Below, piece after piece: positions 40,694-50,864 of a stretch of 64,000 nucleotides of DNA; the stretch's first letter is position 1; every line of letters starts with the position of its first letter. A program made the translations under genes and the position numbers. This stretch comes from Micromonospora polyrhachis. Lineage in GTDB: Bacteria > Actinomycetota > Actinomycetes > Mycobacteriales > Micromonosporaceae. The stretch spans positions 6,708,501-6,772,500 of the forward strand of contig NZ_JACHJW010000001.1 in NCBI RefSeq assembly GCF_014203835.1, read 5' to 3'. The notes under the pieces are model-generated. The model was not told the DNA's origin. It made no database searches and was given only the letters and a program-made list of their open reading frames with translations.

Positions 40694-41053
40694 ATGACCG
40701 AAACCCGGGAACCTGCCGCCACCCCCGAGGACCTGGCCCGGCTCTTCGTCGAGCGGGCCAACGCCGGGGACGCCGACGGGCTGGCCGCGCTGTACGCACC
40801 CGACGCCGTACTCGCCTACCCGCCGGGATCCACGACCGTGGGGCGGGAGGCGATCCGGGCCGTGTGTGAGCGGATGCTCGCCCACGCGCCGCTGCCCTTC
40901 CCGCTGGAGAAGCCACTACCGACGATCCGGTACGGCGACCTCGCCCTCACCTCGACCCGACCGGCCGACGGGACCGGGGGCCGGGTGCAGGTCGCGCGCC
41001 GTCAGCCGGACGGGACCTGGCTGCGCATCATGGACCGGCCGGAGGCAGGCTGA
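40694..41053 (+). CDS. NTF2-like (SnoaL/ketosteroid isomerase-fold) protein
   Basis: A 119-residue protein with the family pattern [32 protein letters not shown] and a C-terminal WLRIMDRPE. Members are isomerases, dehydratases or polyketide cyclases; no catalytic residue assignment is possible. ATG 40694 follows AAAGGAG. Divergent from the LysR gene. Confidence 0.85.
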   Translation: MTETREPAATPEDLARLFVERANAGDADGLAALYAPDAVLAYPPGSTTVGREAIRAVCERMLAHAPLPFPLEKPLPTIRYGDLALTSTRPADGTGGRVQVARRQPDGTWLRIMDRPEAG

Positions 41054-41070
41054 CCGCACAGGACCCAAGC

Positions 41071-41116
41071 GTGCGGCCTGCCCCGGGAGACTGGCAGATA
41101 CCGGGTCAGGCCGCAC
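41071..41116. terminator. Hairpin between convergent genes
   Basis: GTGCGGCCTG (41071-41080) pairs with CAGGCCGCAC (41107-41116) around an inner CCCCGGG/CCGGG stem. It lies 17 bases after the NTF2-like gene and overlaps the stop of the opposing small gene. Confidence 0.6.
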
Positions 41117-41297
41117 GGGGCACAGCGTCCTCCGCCCGCCGCAGCAGATCCCGGAGTACACCCACCAGGGCCCGGGACTGTGCGAGGTCGATCGGCCAGC
41201 ACTCGACCTCCTCGCCGACCGACAACTCCAGCAGCACCCCGTCGATGCGGGTCGGCCCAATGTCCATTTGCCACAGTCCGGCGCGTACCTGGATCAC
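41106..41297 (-). CDS. Small hypothetical protein
   Basis: A 63-residue protein with alternating hydrophobic pattern ([20 protein letters not shown] then [16 protein letters not shown]) that looks like a small beta-alpha fold. The start is GTG at 41295-41297; the true start may be further up, as there is no obvious ribosome-binding site. It is close to the DUF397/DUF5753 locus, where such small genes are common. Confidence 0.5.
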   Translation of the reverse strand: MIQVRAGLWQMDIGPTRIDGVLLELSVGEEVECWPIDLAQSRALVGVLRDLLRRAEDAVPRAA

Positions 41298-41388
41298 CTC
41301 GTCGCCGCGCGGCGCGACCTGGCGCAGCGGCGACTGGTGCCGGCATGAGGAGACTGCCGGGCTGCACCGGAGGTGGGGAAGTGTCCGC

Positions 41389-41454
41389 GGGGAAGCCCTA
41401 TCCCGGCGGCAGTCGTTGACCCTGATCGAAGAAGTGGCGAAGACATGGAGCTGA
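41389..41454 (+). pseudogene. Residual C-terminus of an XRE/DUF5753 regulator
   Basis: The last 21 codons before the TGA at 41452-41454 read [20 protein letters not shown] then S. This is the usual end of DUF5753 helix-turn-helix regulators (EALSxxxSLALIxKVAExW). The stop overlaps the ATG of the DUF397 gene, the normal partner arrangement. The remaining 250 or so residues of the regulator are absent, so only the tail of the pair survived a deletion. Confidence 0.6.
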
Positions 41455-41648
41455 CCGGCGCGCGCTGGCGCAAGTCCACTCGTAGCAACAACGGTGGTGC
41501 CTCCTGTGTCGAGGTCGCCGACAACCTTTCCGGCGTCGTACTGGTCCGCGACAGCAAGGACCGCACCGGCCCTAACCTCACCTTCGCCCCCGACGCCTGG
41601 GCCAACTTCGTCAGCTTCGCCCGTGAGAACACCACCGGCCAGCGCTGA
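41445..41648 (+). CDS. DUF397 protein
   Basis: A 67-residue protein with the full DUF397 pattern: [55 protein letters not shown] 41445 overlaps the end of the truncated regulator. DUF397 proteins pair with XRE/DUF5753 regulators (bld/abaA-type or ImmA-like switch modules) in actinomycetes. Here the regulator is missing apart from its tail, so the gene is an orphan. Confidence 0.88.
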   Translation: MELTGARWRKSTRSNNGGASCVEVADNLSGVVLVRDSKDRTGPNLTFAPDAWANFVSFARENTTGQR

Positions 41649-41711
41649 CGAGGCGTCAAATCAGGCAGCCGGGCTCTGTCTACCGGCACCATCGGGCGGT
41701 AGGTTGTTGCG

Positions 41712-42488
41712 GTGCTGCTCGGTGATGCGCTCTACGGCCCGTACGTCCGTCGCCTGAAGGCGCACCTGGCCAAGGGGCCGCTGCCCCGGCACGTCGCGCT
41801 GGTCATGGACGGCAACCGCCGCTGGGCCCGCCGAATGGGTTTCGACAACCCGAGCCTCGGCCACCGGTACGGTGCCGAACACATCGAGAAGGTACTCGGC
41901 TGGTGCGCCGAGGCGGGAATTACCCACGTCACCATCTTCGTCGCCTCCACCGACAACCTGCGCAAACGGGAGTCGGCGGAAATGCAGTTCCTGATGGAGA
42001 CGATCGAGCAGGTCATCGCCGGCCGGATGGTCCGCCAACCCGGCCGGTGGCGGCTGCACCTCGCCGGCCGGATGGACACGCTGCCCGACTCGACCCGGCA
42101 CGCCCTGAAACTCGCCCAGGACGCCACCCGGGACTGCGACACCGGGCAACACCTGACGGTGGCGGTCGGCTACGACGGCCGTGAGGAAGTGGTCGACGCG
42201 CTGCGTTCGTTGTTCGTCCAGGAGGCGGAAGCCGGCACCACCGCCGAGGAGTTGGCCCGGAAACTCACCGCCGACGACATCGCGGCCCACCTCTACACCA
42301 GCGGCCAGCCCGACCCGGATCTGATCATTCGTACCAGCGGCGAACAGCGACTCTCCGGCTTCCTGCTGTGGCAGGCCGCCTACTCCGAGCTGTACTTCTG
42401 CGAGGTCGACTGGCCAGGCTTCCGACACGTCGACTTCCTACGGGCACTGCGCTCGTACGCCGCCCGGCACCGCCGCTTCGGGGGCTGA
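41712..42488 (+). CDS. Short-chain (Z)-isoprenyl diphosphate synthase (cis-prenyltransferase)
   Basis: A 258-residue cis-prenyltransferase. The diphosphate-binding motif HVALVMDGNRRWARR carries D33; other motifs are GHRYGAEHIEKVLGWCAEAG, IFVASTDNLRKRESAEM, VAVGYDGREEVVDAL and DLIIRTSGEQRLSGFLLWQ. The TDNLRK/EMQFLM details resemble the Rv1086-type Z-FPP synthase more than the undecaprenyl synthase (inference). It starts with GTG and supplies prenyl primers for cell-wall lipid carriers. Confidence 0.88.
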   Translation: MLLGDALYGPYVRRLKAHLAKGPLPRHVALVMDGNRRWARRMGFDNPSLGHRYGAEHIEKVLGWCAEAGITHVTIFVASTDNLRKRESAEMQFLMETIEQVIAGRMVRQPGRWRLHLAGRMDTLPDSTRHALKLAQDATRDCDTGQHLTVAVGYDGREEVVDALRSLFVQEAEAGTTAEELARKLTADDIAAHLYTSGQPDPDLIIRTSGEQRLSGFLLWQAAYSELYFCEVDWPGFRHVDFLRALRSYAARHRRFGG

Positions 42489-42515
42489 CCGGCCACAACC
42501 CCGGTGGCCGGGATG

Positions 42516-43505
42516 TCACAACCCGACGGCTGGCCGGGGATACAGGCTGACCAGGGCGTGTGCGGTCTCGACGAACCGGTCCCGCAGTTCGGGCGGGTCG
42601 AGCACCTCGACCTCCGCGCCGAGCTTGAGCAGTTCGGTGTGGCCGTGCTTGATGGACTCGATCGGCACCCGGGTGCCCAGCCAGCCGGTGTCGTCCGGAG
42701 CGCCGGCCGCGTCCCGGGCCGCCCGGGCCATCGCGGGCGGAAAGATGTACGGCATCCGGTCCAGGGCCATGCTGGTCATCCGGACCGTCGCCTCGGTCCG
42801 ATAGACGCTGCGCTCGTAGCGGTCGGTCCAGGATCGCCAGAACTCGGCCAGGTCGAAGTCGGCGGGCCGGTCGAAACCCTCGTCGCGGACGGCCAGGTCG
42901 AGAATGGCCCCGACCCGGTAGGTGCGAATGTCCTCGCCGGCCCGGGCCACCAGATACCAGCGGCCAGCCTTGAGCACCACCCCCAGCGGTGCGAGCGTGC
43001 GGCTGACCTCCCGGGGTGTCTTCCACCGGCGGTAACGGACCTCGACGAGCCGGTCCCGCCACACGGCTTCGGCGAGCGCAGCCAGGTGCGGGGTCGGCTC
43101 GGGGGCCCGGAACCAACTCGGCGCGTCCAGGTGGAACCGGTCCCGGACCCGCCCGCCGTGGTCACGCAGCTCGCGGGGGAGCGCCGCGCGGAGCTTCAGC
43201 TCGGCGGTGGCGAGCACATCCCTCAGGCCGAGTTCGGCCGCCGGTCCGGGCACCCCGGCCAGGAACAGCGTCTCCGCCTCCTCGCGGGTCAGCCCGGTCA
43301 ACCGCGTCCGGTAGCCGTCAAGCAACTGGTAGCCACCGACGGGACCACGGTCGGCGTAGACCGGGACACCGGCGGCGTTGAGTGACTCGACGTCCCGGTA
43401 GACGGTACGTACCGACACCTCCAGTGCGTCGGCCAACTCCGGCGCGGTCATCCGCCCCCGGGTCTGGAGCAGCAACAGCAGGGACACCAACCGGCTCGCG
43501 CGCAC
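42516..43505 (-). CDS. WYL-domain transcriptional regulator
   Basis: A 329-residue protein. The N-terminal HTH is LVSLLLLLQTRGRMTAPELA then DALEVSVRTVYRDVESLNAA. The WYL domain begins near residue 140 (VEVRYRRWK, PLGVVLKAGRWYLVARAG, YRVGAILDL) and the WCX domain follows (VRMTSMALDRMPYIFPPA). YafY/DeoR-like regulators of this type sense nucleotides or nucleic acids. Single gene, convergent with the prenyltransferase gene. Confidence 0.93.
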   Translation of the reverse strand: MRASRLVSLLLLLQTRGRMTAPELADALEVSVRTVYRDVESLNAAGVPVYADRGPVGGYQLLDGYRTRLTGLTREEAETLFLAGVPGPAAELGLRDVLATAELKLRAALPRELRDHGGRVRDRFHLDAPSWFRAPEPTPHLAALAEAVWRDRLVEVRYRRWKTPREVSRTLAPLGVVLKAGRWYLVARAGEDIRTYRVGAILDLAVRDEGFDRPADFDLAEFWRSWTDRYERSVYRTEATVRMTSMALDRMPYIFPPAMARAARDAAGAPDDTGWLGTRVPIESIKHGHTELLKLGAEVEVLDPPELRDRFVETAHALVSLYPRPAVGL

Positions 43506-43678
43506 CCGCCGAACCTAGCCCCCGGCTCTGACGACGCCTGACAGGTGTCCCTGCTCATCGACGTCCGACCGCCATGGCGGTAGCCGCTCCGCTACGGTGG
43601 GAGTTGGTCGTCTTCCCCACTGGGATTCGTGGGCGCGCCTCTGGCATCCGGCCCGACGAGGCTGAGAACCTTTCTCGC

Positions 43679-44686
43679 ATGTCCCGATCCACCCCCCTCG
43701 TCCGTCGCCGCCCCGGCGGCCTGCCGACGCTGCCGGGCGCTCCGCTCGACTTCACCGAGGCATGGCTGGTCAACCGTCGGCTCTCCGAACACACCCGGGA
43801 CGCCTACCGGCGGGACATCACCGGCTGGCTGTCCTGGTGTGCCGAACGGGAACTCGATCCGCTCGCCGCGAACTTCCTGGACGTCAACGAGTACGCCCGG
43901 ACGTTGGAAGCCCGCGTCGATCCGCGCAGTGGCCGTCCGCTCACCCCGGCCACCGTGGCCCGGAAGCTCTCGGCCCTGTCCAGCTGGTACGACTTCCTCG
44001 TCAAGTTGCGCGCGGTCGACGCCAACCCGGTATCCGGTGCCGACCGCCCGAGGGTCAGTCGGGACCATTCGGAGACGGTGGGGCTGACCCCGCAGGAGGT
44101 GGACGCACTGCTGGCCGCCGCCGAGGTGGAGACCGGTCCGACCGCTGCCCGTAACCGGGCCGCGTTGGCGCTCCTGGCCGACCTCGGCCTGCGGGTGGGG
44201 GAGATGGTGTCGCTGAACCTGACCGACCTGGGCTACGAGCGAGGACATCGCAGCGTACGGTTCGTCGGCAAGGGCGGCCGGTCGCGGCGGCGGGCATTGA
44301 CCCCGGGTACGGCGTACGCGGTCGACGCCTATCTGGCGGAGCGTGCAGCGGCGGCCGGCGTGCCGGTGCACGAGTTGACCGGGCCGCTGCTGGTCACCGC
44401 CAGCGGTGGTCGGTTGGATCGGCACGCGGTGTTCCGACTGGTCCGCCGGTTGGCGCAGCAAGCGGGCATCCCGGCGTGGGCGAAGCTGTCCCCGCACTCG
44501 CTGCGGCACGCCTTCGCCACCACCGCCCGCGCCGAGGGGGTGCCGTTGGAGGACGTGCAGGACGCGATGGGGCATGCCGACCCGCGTACCACCCGTCGGT
44601 ACGACCGGGACCGACACAACCTCGACCGTGACCCGGCGTATGCAATCTGGGCCGCTCGGTCCCGGCGCGCCCCGGCGTCGTCCTGA
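43679..44686 (+). CDS. Tyrosine recombinase / integrase
   Basis: A 335-residue site-specific recombinase with an N-terminal SAM-like core-binding domain (about 24-120) and a complete catalytic domain: R172 (GLRVGEM), K198 (FVGKGG), H273-x2-R276 (HSLRHAF), H299 (MGHAD) and Y308 (TRRYDR). The start is ATG 43679. No tRNA, att repeat or phage gene adjoins it, so it may be a relic integrase or a chromosomal recombinase. The GC content matches the neighbourhood. Confidence 0.88.
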   Translation: MSRSTPLVRRRPGGLPTLPGAPLDFTEAWLVNRRLSEHTRDAYRRDITGWLSWCAERELDPLAANFLDVNEYARTLEARVDPRSGRPLTPATVARKLSALSSWYDFLVKLRAVDANPVSGADRPRVSRDHSETVGLTPQEVDALLAAAEVETGPTAARNRAALALLADLGLRVGEMVSLNLTDLGYERGHRSVRFVGKGGRSRRRALTPGTAYAVDAYLAERAAAAGVPVHELTGPLLVTASGGRLDRHAVFRLVRRLAQQAGIPAWAKLSPHSLRHAFATTARAEGVPLEDVQDAMGHADPRTTRRYDRDRHNLDRDPAYAIWAARSRRAPASS

Positions 44687-45023
44687 CCGTCTGCGCCTAC
44701 GGCTCCGTTGACAGTCCGCGGCGCAGGCGATCCAGACAACCGAATTGCCTTCGGCCGAATACGCCTACTACGGTTGGCGGCATGACTGCCGGGTCGGCCA
44801 TGGGCCACGAGCGATTGAGGCACCCGGCCACGGCGTGAGCGCCGGGCGGGCCAGAGGGCCGCCTCATTCTTCCTCCGCACTCGTTGCGCGAACTCACCTC
44901 TCGCGCCCTGACCGGGCGAGCACTGCCAATTCCGCGTGTCGCATCGGGCGACGGCCGTATCGGTGCCTTACACCCAGGCAGGTAGAGGCCCCAGGCTTCT
45001 GTGTCCACAACAGAAAGAAACGC
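44687..45023. other. Gene-free region after the recombinase
   Basis: In these 337 bases no frame has both a start and coding-like codon bias. No tRNA, attachment-site-like direct repeat or strong hairpin was found. It presumably carries the promoter of the Ddn-hemerythrin gene. Confidence 0.5.
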
Positions 45024-45875
45024 ATGTCGATTGATTTCAATCAGCACATTATCGACGAGTTCCGGGCCAACGGCGGTCGCGTGGGCGGCCCCTTCGAGGG
45101 CGGCCGGTTACTCCTGCTGACCACCGTCGGGGCGCGCTCGGGCACCCCGCACACCACTCCGGTCGGATATCTTCCCGACGGGGACCGGGTCCTGGTCATC
45201 GCCTCGGCCGCCGGTGCGCCGAAGCATCCCGACTGGTTCCACAACCTGGTGGCCAACCCTCAGGTCACCGTCGAGAACGGGACTTTCACCTACGAGGCGC
45301 AGGCGACGGTGCTGACCGGCACCGAACGGGACCGGCTCTTCGCCCGAGCGGTCGAGGCCGACCCGGGTTGGGCCGATTACCAGGCCAAGACCAGCCGGGT
45401 GATTCCCGTGGTCGCCCTCGAACAGGTCCCGGCTGGACCGCCACGGATGTCCGGTGGACCGGTGTCCATGGGAACCGCCCTCAGGCGAATCCACGACGCG
45501 TTCCGCCGGGAACTCGCCCTGGTCCGTAAGGAGATCGCGACATCGGGGCCCCGGCTGGGCGCCCAACTGCGGGTGAACTGCCTGACCGTCTGCCAGGGGC
45601 TGCATGTGCATCACACCAAGGAAGACACGGGCATGTTCCCGGCCCTGGCCGCGCAACATCCCGACCTGGCCCCCACCATCGACCGGCTGGGCGTGGAACA
45701 CGAGAAGATCGCCGCGCTGCTGGCCGCCCTACAGAAGGTCATCTCCGCCGATACGTCGGAGCCTGAGCTGGTGCTGGCCGAGGTGGATCGACTCACCGAG
45801 GAACTGGAGCGGCACCTGGTTCACGAGGAGGAACAGCTGATCCCGATCCTCGACGCGGCCATCCCGTCGAGCTGA
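45024..45875 (+). CDS. Fused F420-type nitroreductase (Ddn) and hemerythrin domain protein
   Basis: A 283-residue fusion. Residues 1-135 are a Ddn-family flavin/F420-dependent reductase: GRLLLLTTVGARSGTPHTTP, VGYLPDGDRVLVIAS, PKHPDWFHNLVANPQVTVE. Residues 150-283 are a four-helix hemerythrin-like domain with the metal ligands in RIHDAFRREL, LHVHHTKEDTGMF, GVEHEKI and HLVHEEEQLIP. Joining an F420 oxidoreductase to an oxygen/iron-binding domain suggests redox sensing or detoxification. ATG 45024 gives the normal Ddn start (SIDFNQHIIDEFR). Confidence 0.9.
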   Translation: MSIDFNQHIIDEFRANGGRVGGPFEGGRLLLLTTVGARSGTPHTTPVGYLPDGDRVLVIASAAGAPKHPDWFHNLVANPQVTVENGTFTYEAQATVLTGTERDRLFARAVEADPGWADYQAKTSRVIPVVALEQVPAGPPRMSGGPVSMGTALRRIHDAFRRELALVRKEIATSGPRLGAQLRVNCLTVCQGLHVHHTKEDTGMFPALAAQHPDLAPTIDRLGVEHEKIAALLAALQKVISADTSEPELVLAEVDRLTEELERHLVHEEEQLIPILDAAIPSS

Positions 45876-45880
45876 GCACA

Positions 45881-45917
45881 TGTCGGGTGCCGCCCTCGCG
45901 AAGGGCGGCACCCGACA
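45881..45917. terminator. Strong bidirectional terminator hairpin
   Basis: TGTCGGGTGCCGCCCT (45881-45896) pairs perfectly over 16 bp with AGGGCGGCACCCGACA (45902-45917), loop CGCGA. It lies between the convergent Ddn-hemerythrin and VOC genes. Confidence 0.8.
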
Positions 45918-45928
45918 CGGCAGGACGG

Positions 45929-46300
45929 TCAGCCCTGCGGCCGACGGCAGATGCAGAACGGCTGCCCGGCCGGGTCGATCAGCACCCGCCACCGCTCGCC
46001 ACCGGGCTGGAACTCGGGCTTCACCGCGCCCAGCGCCAGGCAGGACTCCTCGGCCTTGTCCAGGTCGTCGACGAACAGGTCAAGGTGGTAGCGCTTGCCG
46101 GACGAGGTGTCCGGCCACTGCGGGGGCTGGTACGCCTCGACCAGACCGAACCCGATCGCGGTGCTTCCGTTGCTGATCATCATGTACTCGTCTTCGCTGT
46201 GGGTTACCTCCCAGTCCAGCACCCGACGATAGAACTCGGCATGAGCCTTCGGGTTCGGGCTGTCGAGGTTGACCATGGCGAGGTCACCGATTGCTGTCAT
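45929..46300 (-). CDS. VOC-superfamily (glyoxalase-like) protein
   Basis: A 123-residue single VOC module: LAMVNLDSPNPKAHAEFYRR then VLDWEV, and KRYHLDLFVDDLDKAEESCL, with a final FQPGGERWRVLIDPAGQPFC. ATG 46300 is favoured over 46330. Such proteins are lyases, dioxygenases or binding (resistance) proteins; metal ligands cannot be assigned with certainty (His of YHLDLFV and a Glu are candidates). Confidence 0.85.
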   Translation of the reverse strand: MTAIGDLAMVNLDSPNPKAHAEFYRRVLDWEVTHSEDEYMMISNGSTAIGFGLVEAYQPPQWPDTSSGKRYHLDLFVDDLDKAEESCLALGAVKPEFQPGGERWRVLIDPAGQPFCICRRPQG

Positions 46301-46364
46301 GGTCGGCAGTCTGCCGGCCGTACCTGACATCTTCTGTCAGGATCGTCCACGGAATCCGACGCGC

Positions 46365-48071
<1,707 letters not shown>

Positions 48072-48229
48072 CGGTGATCTCCTCCGCCGGATCGGGGATG
48101 GCAGGCGGGATCCGCTGACGTTAGACCACCGGCAGGGGCGGCGACAGTCCTGTCGACGCCGGGAACGCGGCCGTGTGGCACCACGCTGGTTTGCCGCGCC
48201 GCCGGCCCGTCGCTGTCTACCGTCTACCC

Positions 48230-48688
48230 ATGGCGTACGAGCGGGCCCGCCCCTACCGGCATCGGCCCCGACGTCGCCTGCGTACCGCGTTCACCCTCGC
48301 CGCTCTCGTCACGCTGGTCTGTTGCGTGGGGGCCGCCGGGTTGGGCCTGTGGAACTTCCAGTCCGTACGGCGGTCCACCGGCCCGGCCCGGTCGGCCGCC
48401 GAGACCTTCCTGGCGGATCTCGCCGCCGGCGAGCACGCCCGGGCGTACGACCGGTTGTGCCCGGCCACGCGGCAACGGTGGAGCCGGGAGGACTTCGTCC
48501 GGCGGGCGGTCACCCCGGAGAAGATCAGCCGGTACACCATCGAGGACACCTCGGTCGCCGCCAAGGACGGTCGACTCCGCGCCACGGTCACCGCCCAGCT
48601 GATCAGGGGGCACGACACGGTGGACCGGCACGACCTGCCGGTGGTGCAGTCCGACGACGGGTGGCAGGTCTGCGGCGACCCGTTCTGA
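48230..48688 (+). CDS. Membrane-anchored protein with extracytoplasmic DUF4878-like domain
   Basis: A 152-residue protein with a basic cytoplasmic N-terminus and one span (about 21-42, [20 protein letters not shown]). The outer domain contains [49 protein letters not shown] and a final [10 protein letters not shown]. The pattern matches lumazine-binding/NTF2-like DUF4878 proteins, with two Cys (LCP and QVCG) that may form a disulfide. Function unknown. Confidence 0.75.
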   Translation: MAYERARPYRHRPRRRLRTAFTLAALVTLVCCVGAAGLGLWNFQSVRRSTGPARSAAETFLADLAAGEHARAYDRLCPATRQRWSREDFVRRAVTPEKISRYTIEDTSVAAKDGRLRATVTAQLIRGHDTVDRHDLPVVQSDDGWQVCGDPF

Positions 48689-48721
48689 CCGGCCCGGTCG
48701 TCGCTGGACCGGGGCGTCCAG

Positions 48722-49627
48722 TCAGCGGCGACTGGCGGCGGCGATACGCAGCAGGTCTCGGGCCGGTCCGCTGACGTGTTGGCCCTCCGGCCAGACCGCC
48801 CGCAACCGCCGGGTCAGGTCGACCCCCTGCACCGGAACCTTGACCAACCGCCCGGCGGCCAGGTCGTCACCGACGGCCAGTCCGCTGAGCACCGCCGGGC
48901 CAGCCCCCGAGGCAACCGCCAACCGCAGCGCACTGGTGGTGGACAGCTCCAGCAGCGGCGTGGCCATCGGCCCGTAGGCCGACAGCGCGGCGGTGAGCGC
49001 GGCCCGGGTGCCCGATGTGGGCTCACGTTGCACGAGCCGGGTGCCGGCCAACTCGGCCGCGTCGATCGGCCGACGGCGGCGTACCCAGGGATGGGTGGGT
49101 GGCACCACGACGACGAGCCGGTCCCGCGCGACCACCTGGGCGCTCAGCCCGGTGGCGACCTGCGGTCCCTCCACGAAGCCGAGTTCGGCGTCGCCGTGCA
49201 ACACGGTGTGTCCGACCTCGACGGAGTTCATCGCGGCCAGGCTCACCGCCGTGTCCGGCCGCTCGGTGGCCAGCCGGACCAGCCAGCGGGGCAGCAGGTG
49301 CTCGGCGATCGTGAGGCTGGCCGCCACCCGCAGTCGGGCCTCCCGGTCGGAGCGCAGCGACGCGATGCCCGCGTCGAGCACCGTGGCGGCGTGCAGCACG
49401 TCCCGGGCCCAGTCGGCCAGCAACGCGCCGGCCGGGGTCAGGGTCGAGCCGCGTGCCCCCCGGTTCACCAACGGAAAGCCGACCAGACGCTCCATGCCCC
49501 GGATCCGGGCGGTCACCGCCGGCTGGCTGAGACCGTGCGCCGCCGCAGCCCGGCCGAGACTGCCGGTGGCCGCCACCTGGAGCAGCAACTCCAGGGAGTC
49601 CAGATCCGGTACGCGTGACAGTCCCAT
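48722..49627 (-). CDS. LysR-family regulator paired with YeiH exporter
   Basis: A 301-residue LTTR: HTH at residues 9-48 (LDSLELLLQVAATGSLGRAA, AAHGLSQPAVTARIRGMERL), sensor domain with LRVAASLTIAEHLLP, LGFVEGP and SALRLAVASGAGPAVLSGLA. Divergent from the YeiH-type transporter gene, which YeiE/CysL-type LysR proteins control in other bacteria. The operator is probably the palindrome 49647-49665. Confidence 0.92.
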   Translation of the reverse strand: MGLSRVPDLDSLELLLQVAATGSLGRAAAAHGLSQPAVTARIRGMERLVGFPLVNRGARGSTLTPAGALLADWARDVLHAATVLDAGIASLRSDREARLRVAASLTIAEHLLPRWLVRLATERPDTAVSLAAMNSVEVGHTVLHGDAELGFVEGPQVATGLSAQVVARDRLVVVVPPTHPWVRRRRPIDAAELAGTRLVQREPTSGTRAALTAALSAYGPMATPLLELSTTSALRLAVASGAGPAVLSGLAVGDDLAAGRLVKVPVQGVDLTRRLRAVWPEGQHVSGPARDLLRIAAASRR

Positions 49628-49646
49628 CCGCTCAGGTTATGCCCTG

Positions 49647-49665
49647 CCATCAGTGCTGCTGATGG
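49647..49665. promoter_or_regulatory. Perfect palindrome in the LysR-YeiH gap
   Basis: CCATCAG-TGCTG-CTGATGG is a 7-5-7 perfect inverted repeat with LTTR T-N11-A geometry inside. It begins 20 bases from the LysR start and touches the earliest possible exporter start (GTG 49666), so the exporter more likely starts at 49750. Confidence 0.65.
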
Positions 49666-49749
49666 GTGCATCGGCCTGACCCGACTACCGGCCCCACTCC
49701 GACGACGGCACCCTGGACCAGGGAAAACGACCAGGGAACAGGTGACGAA

Positions 49750-50829
49750 GTGGGATGTGACGCGCGGGTGGTTCGCGCCGGCCGGCAGCCATGGCCGGTT
49801 GGGCAACGCCGCATCGGTGACGGGACGGCCCCGGCTCGGGTCGACCCCCCGCCCGGAGGTGGCCGTTCACCCCTGCCCGGCCTGGTGTTCGTTGCCGGGG
49901 CGACCGGGCTCGCCTACGCGACCGCATACCTCGTACCCGCCGTGAACGCCTCGACCATCGCGGTCGTGCTCGGCGCACTCGCCACCAATCTGGGACTGCA
50001 CCGGCCGGCGCTGCGGGCCGGCACCCGGATGGCCGCGCACCGGCTGCTGCGCGTCGCGGTGGTGCTACTCGGGCTACAACTGGCCCTGCCGCAGCTGGCC
50101 GCGCTCGGCTGGGCTGGTCTGGGTGTGATCGTGGTGACGGTGGCGCTGACGTTCACCGGCACCCGGCTGCTGGGCCGGGCACTGGGCCTACCGCCGGCGC
50201 GCTCGCTGCTGGTCGCCACGGGGTTCTCGATCTGCGGCGCGTCCGCGATCGCCGCCATGCGGGACGTCGCCGACGGCGACGAGGACGACCCAGCGGTCGC
50301 GGTGGCGCTGGTCACCCTCTGCGGCACGCTGGCGATCTTCGTACTGCCGGCGCTGCGCGGCCCACTGGGGCTGGACCCCTCGGCGTTCGGCAGCTGGGTC
50401 GGGGCCAGTGTCCAGGACGTCGGCCAGACCGTCGCCGCCGCCAACCAGGTCGACGGGGCGCTGCCGCAGGCGGTGGTGGTCAAACTCAGCCGGGTGGCGC
50501 TGCTCGCCCCACTTGTCACCGGGGTCGCCCTGGCCGGGTCGGGACGGTCCCCGGAACGGGTCGGTGGGCGACGTCCACCCGTGCTGCCCCTGTTCGTGGC
50601 CGGTTTCCTCGGCGCGATCGCACTGGCGAGCACCGGTTTGCTACCCGGCCGGGTGCTCGCCGCCGCCGCGACCGTGCAGCAGGTACTGCTCACCGCCGCC
50701 CTCGTCGGCCTGGGCGTCAGCGTCCACCGGTCGGTGCTGCGCCGTACCGGACCGCGCCTGCTATGCCTCGGGCTCGGCTCCTGGCTGCTGGTGGCCACCG
50801 TCGCCTACGCGGGGATACGACTGACCTGA
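49750..50829 (+). CDS. YeiH-family putative sulfate/sulfite exporter (UPF0324)
   Basis: A protein of about 359 residues (longer if GTG 49666 is used) with roughly ten membrane spans. Family motifs: AVNASTIAVVLGALATNLGL, LLVATGFSICGASAIAAMRD, GLDPSAFGSWVGASVQDVGQ then TVAAANQVDG. The YeiH/YadS family is annotated as sulfate exporters; substrate evidence is limited. The GTG 49750 start was chosen because the LysR operator overlaps the earlier start. Confidence 0.85.
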   Translation: MGCDARVVRAGRQPWPVGQRRIGDGTAPARVDPPPGGGRSPLPGLVFVAGATGLAYATAYLVPAVNASTIAVVLGALATNLGLHRPALRAGTRMAAHRLLRVAVVLLGLQLALPQLAALGWAGLGVIVVTVALTFTGTRLLGRALGLPPARSLLVATGFSICGASAIAAMRDVADGDEDDPAVAVALVTLCGTLAIFVLPALRGPLGLDPSAFGSWVGASVQDVGQTVAAANQVDGALPQAVVVKLSRVALLAPLVTGVALAGSGRSPERVGGRRPPVLPLFVAGFLGAIALASTGLLPGRVLAAAATVQQVLLTAALVGLGVSVHRSVLRRTGPRLLCLGLGSWLLVATVAYAGIRLT

Positions 50830-50864
50830 CTGTGCGGCTGGCCGGGTCGGCACCGGCGGCCGAG

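Noticed and set aside
43592-44617. 341-codon minus-strand frame opposite the tyrosine recombinase
   Set aside because: The recombinase has all catalytic residues on the plus strand; the antisense frame has no motif.
43679-45023. Integrase-bounded mobile island
   Set aside because: No tRNA, attachment-site repeat, excisionase or phage/ICE gene was found near the recombinase, so an island could not be delimited.
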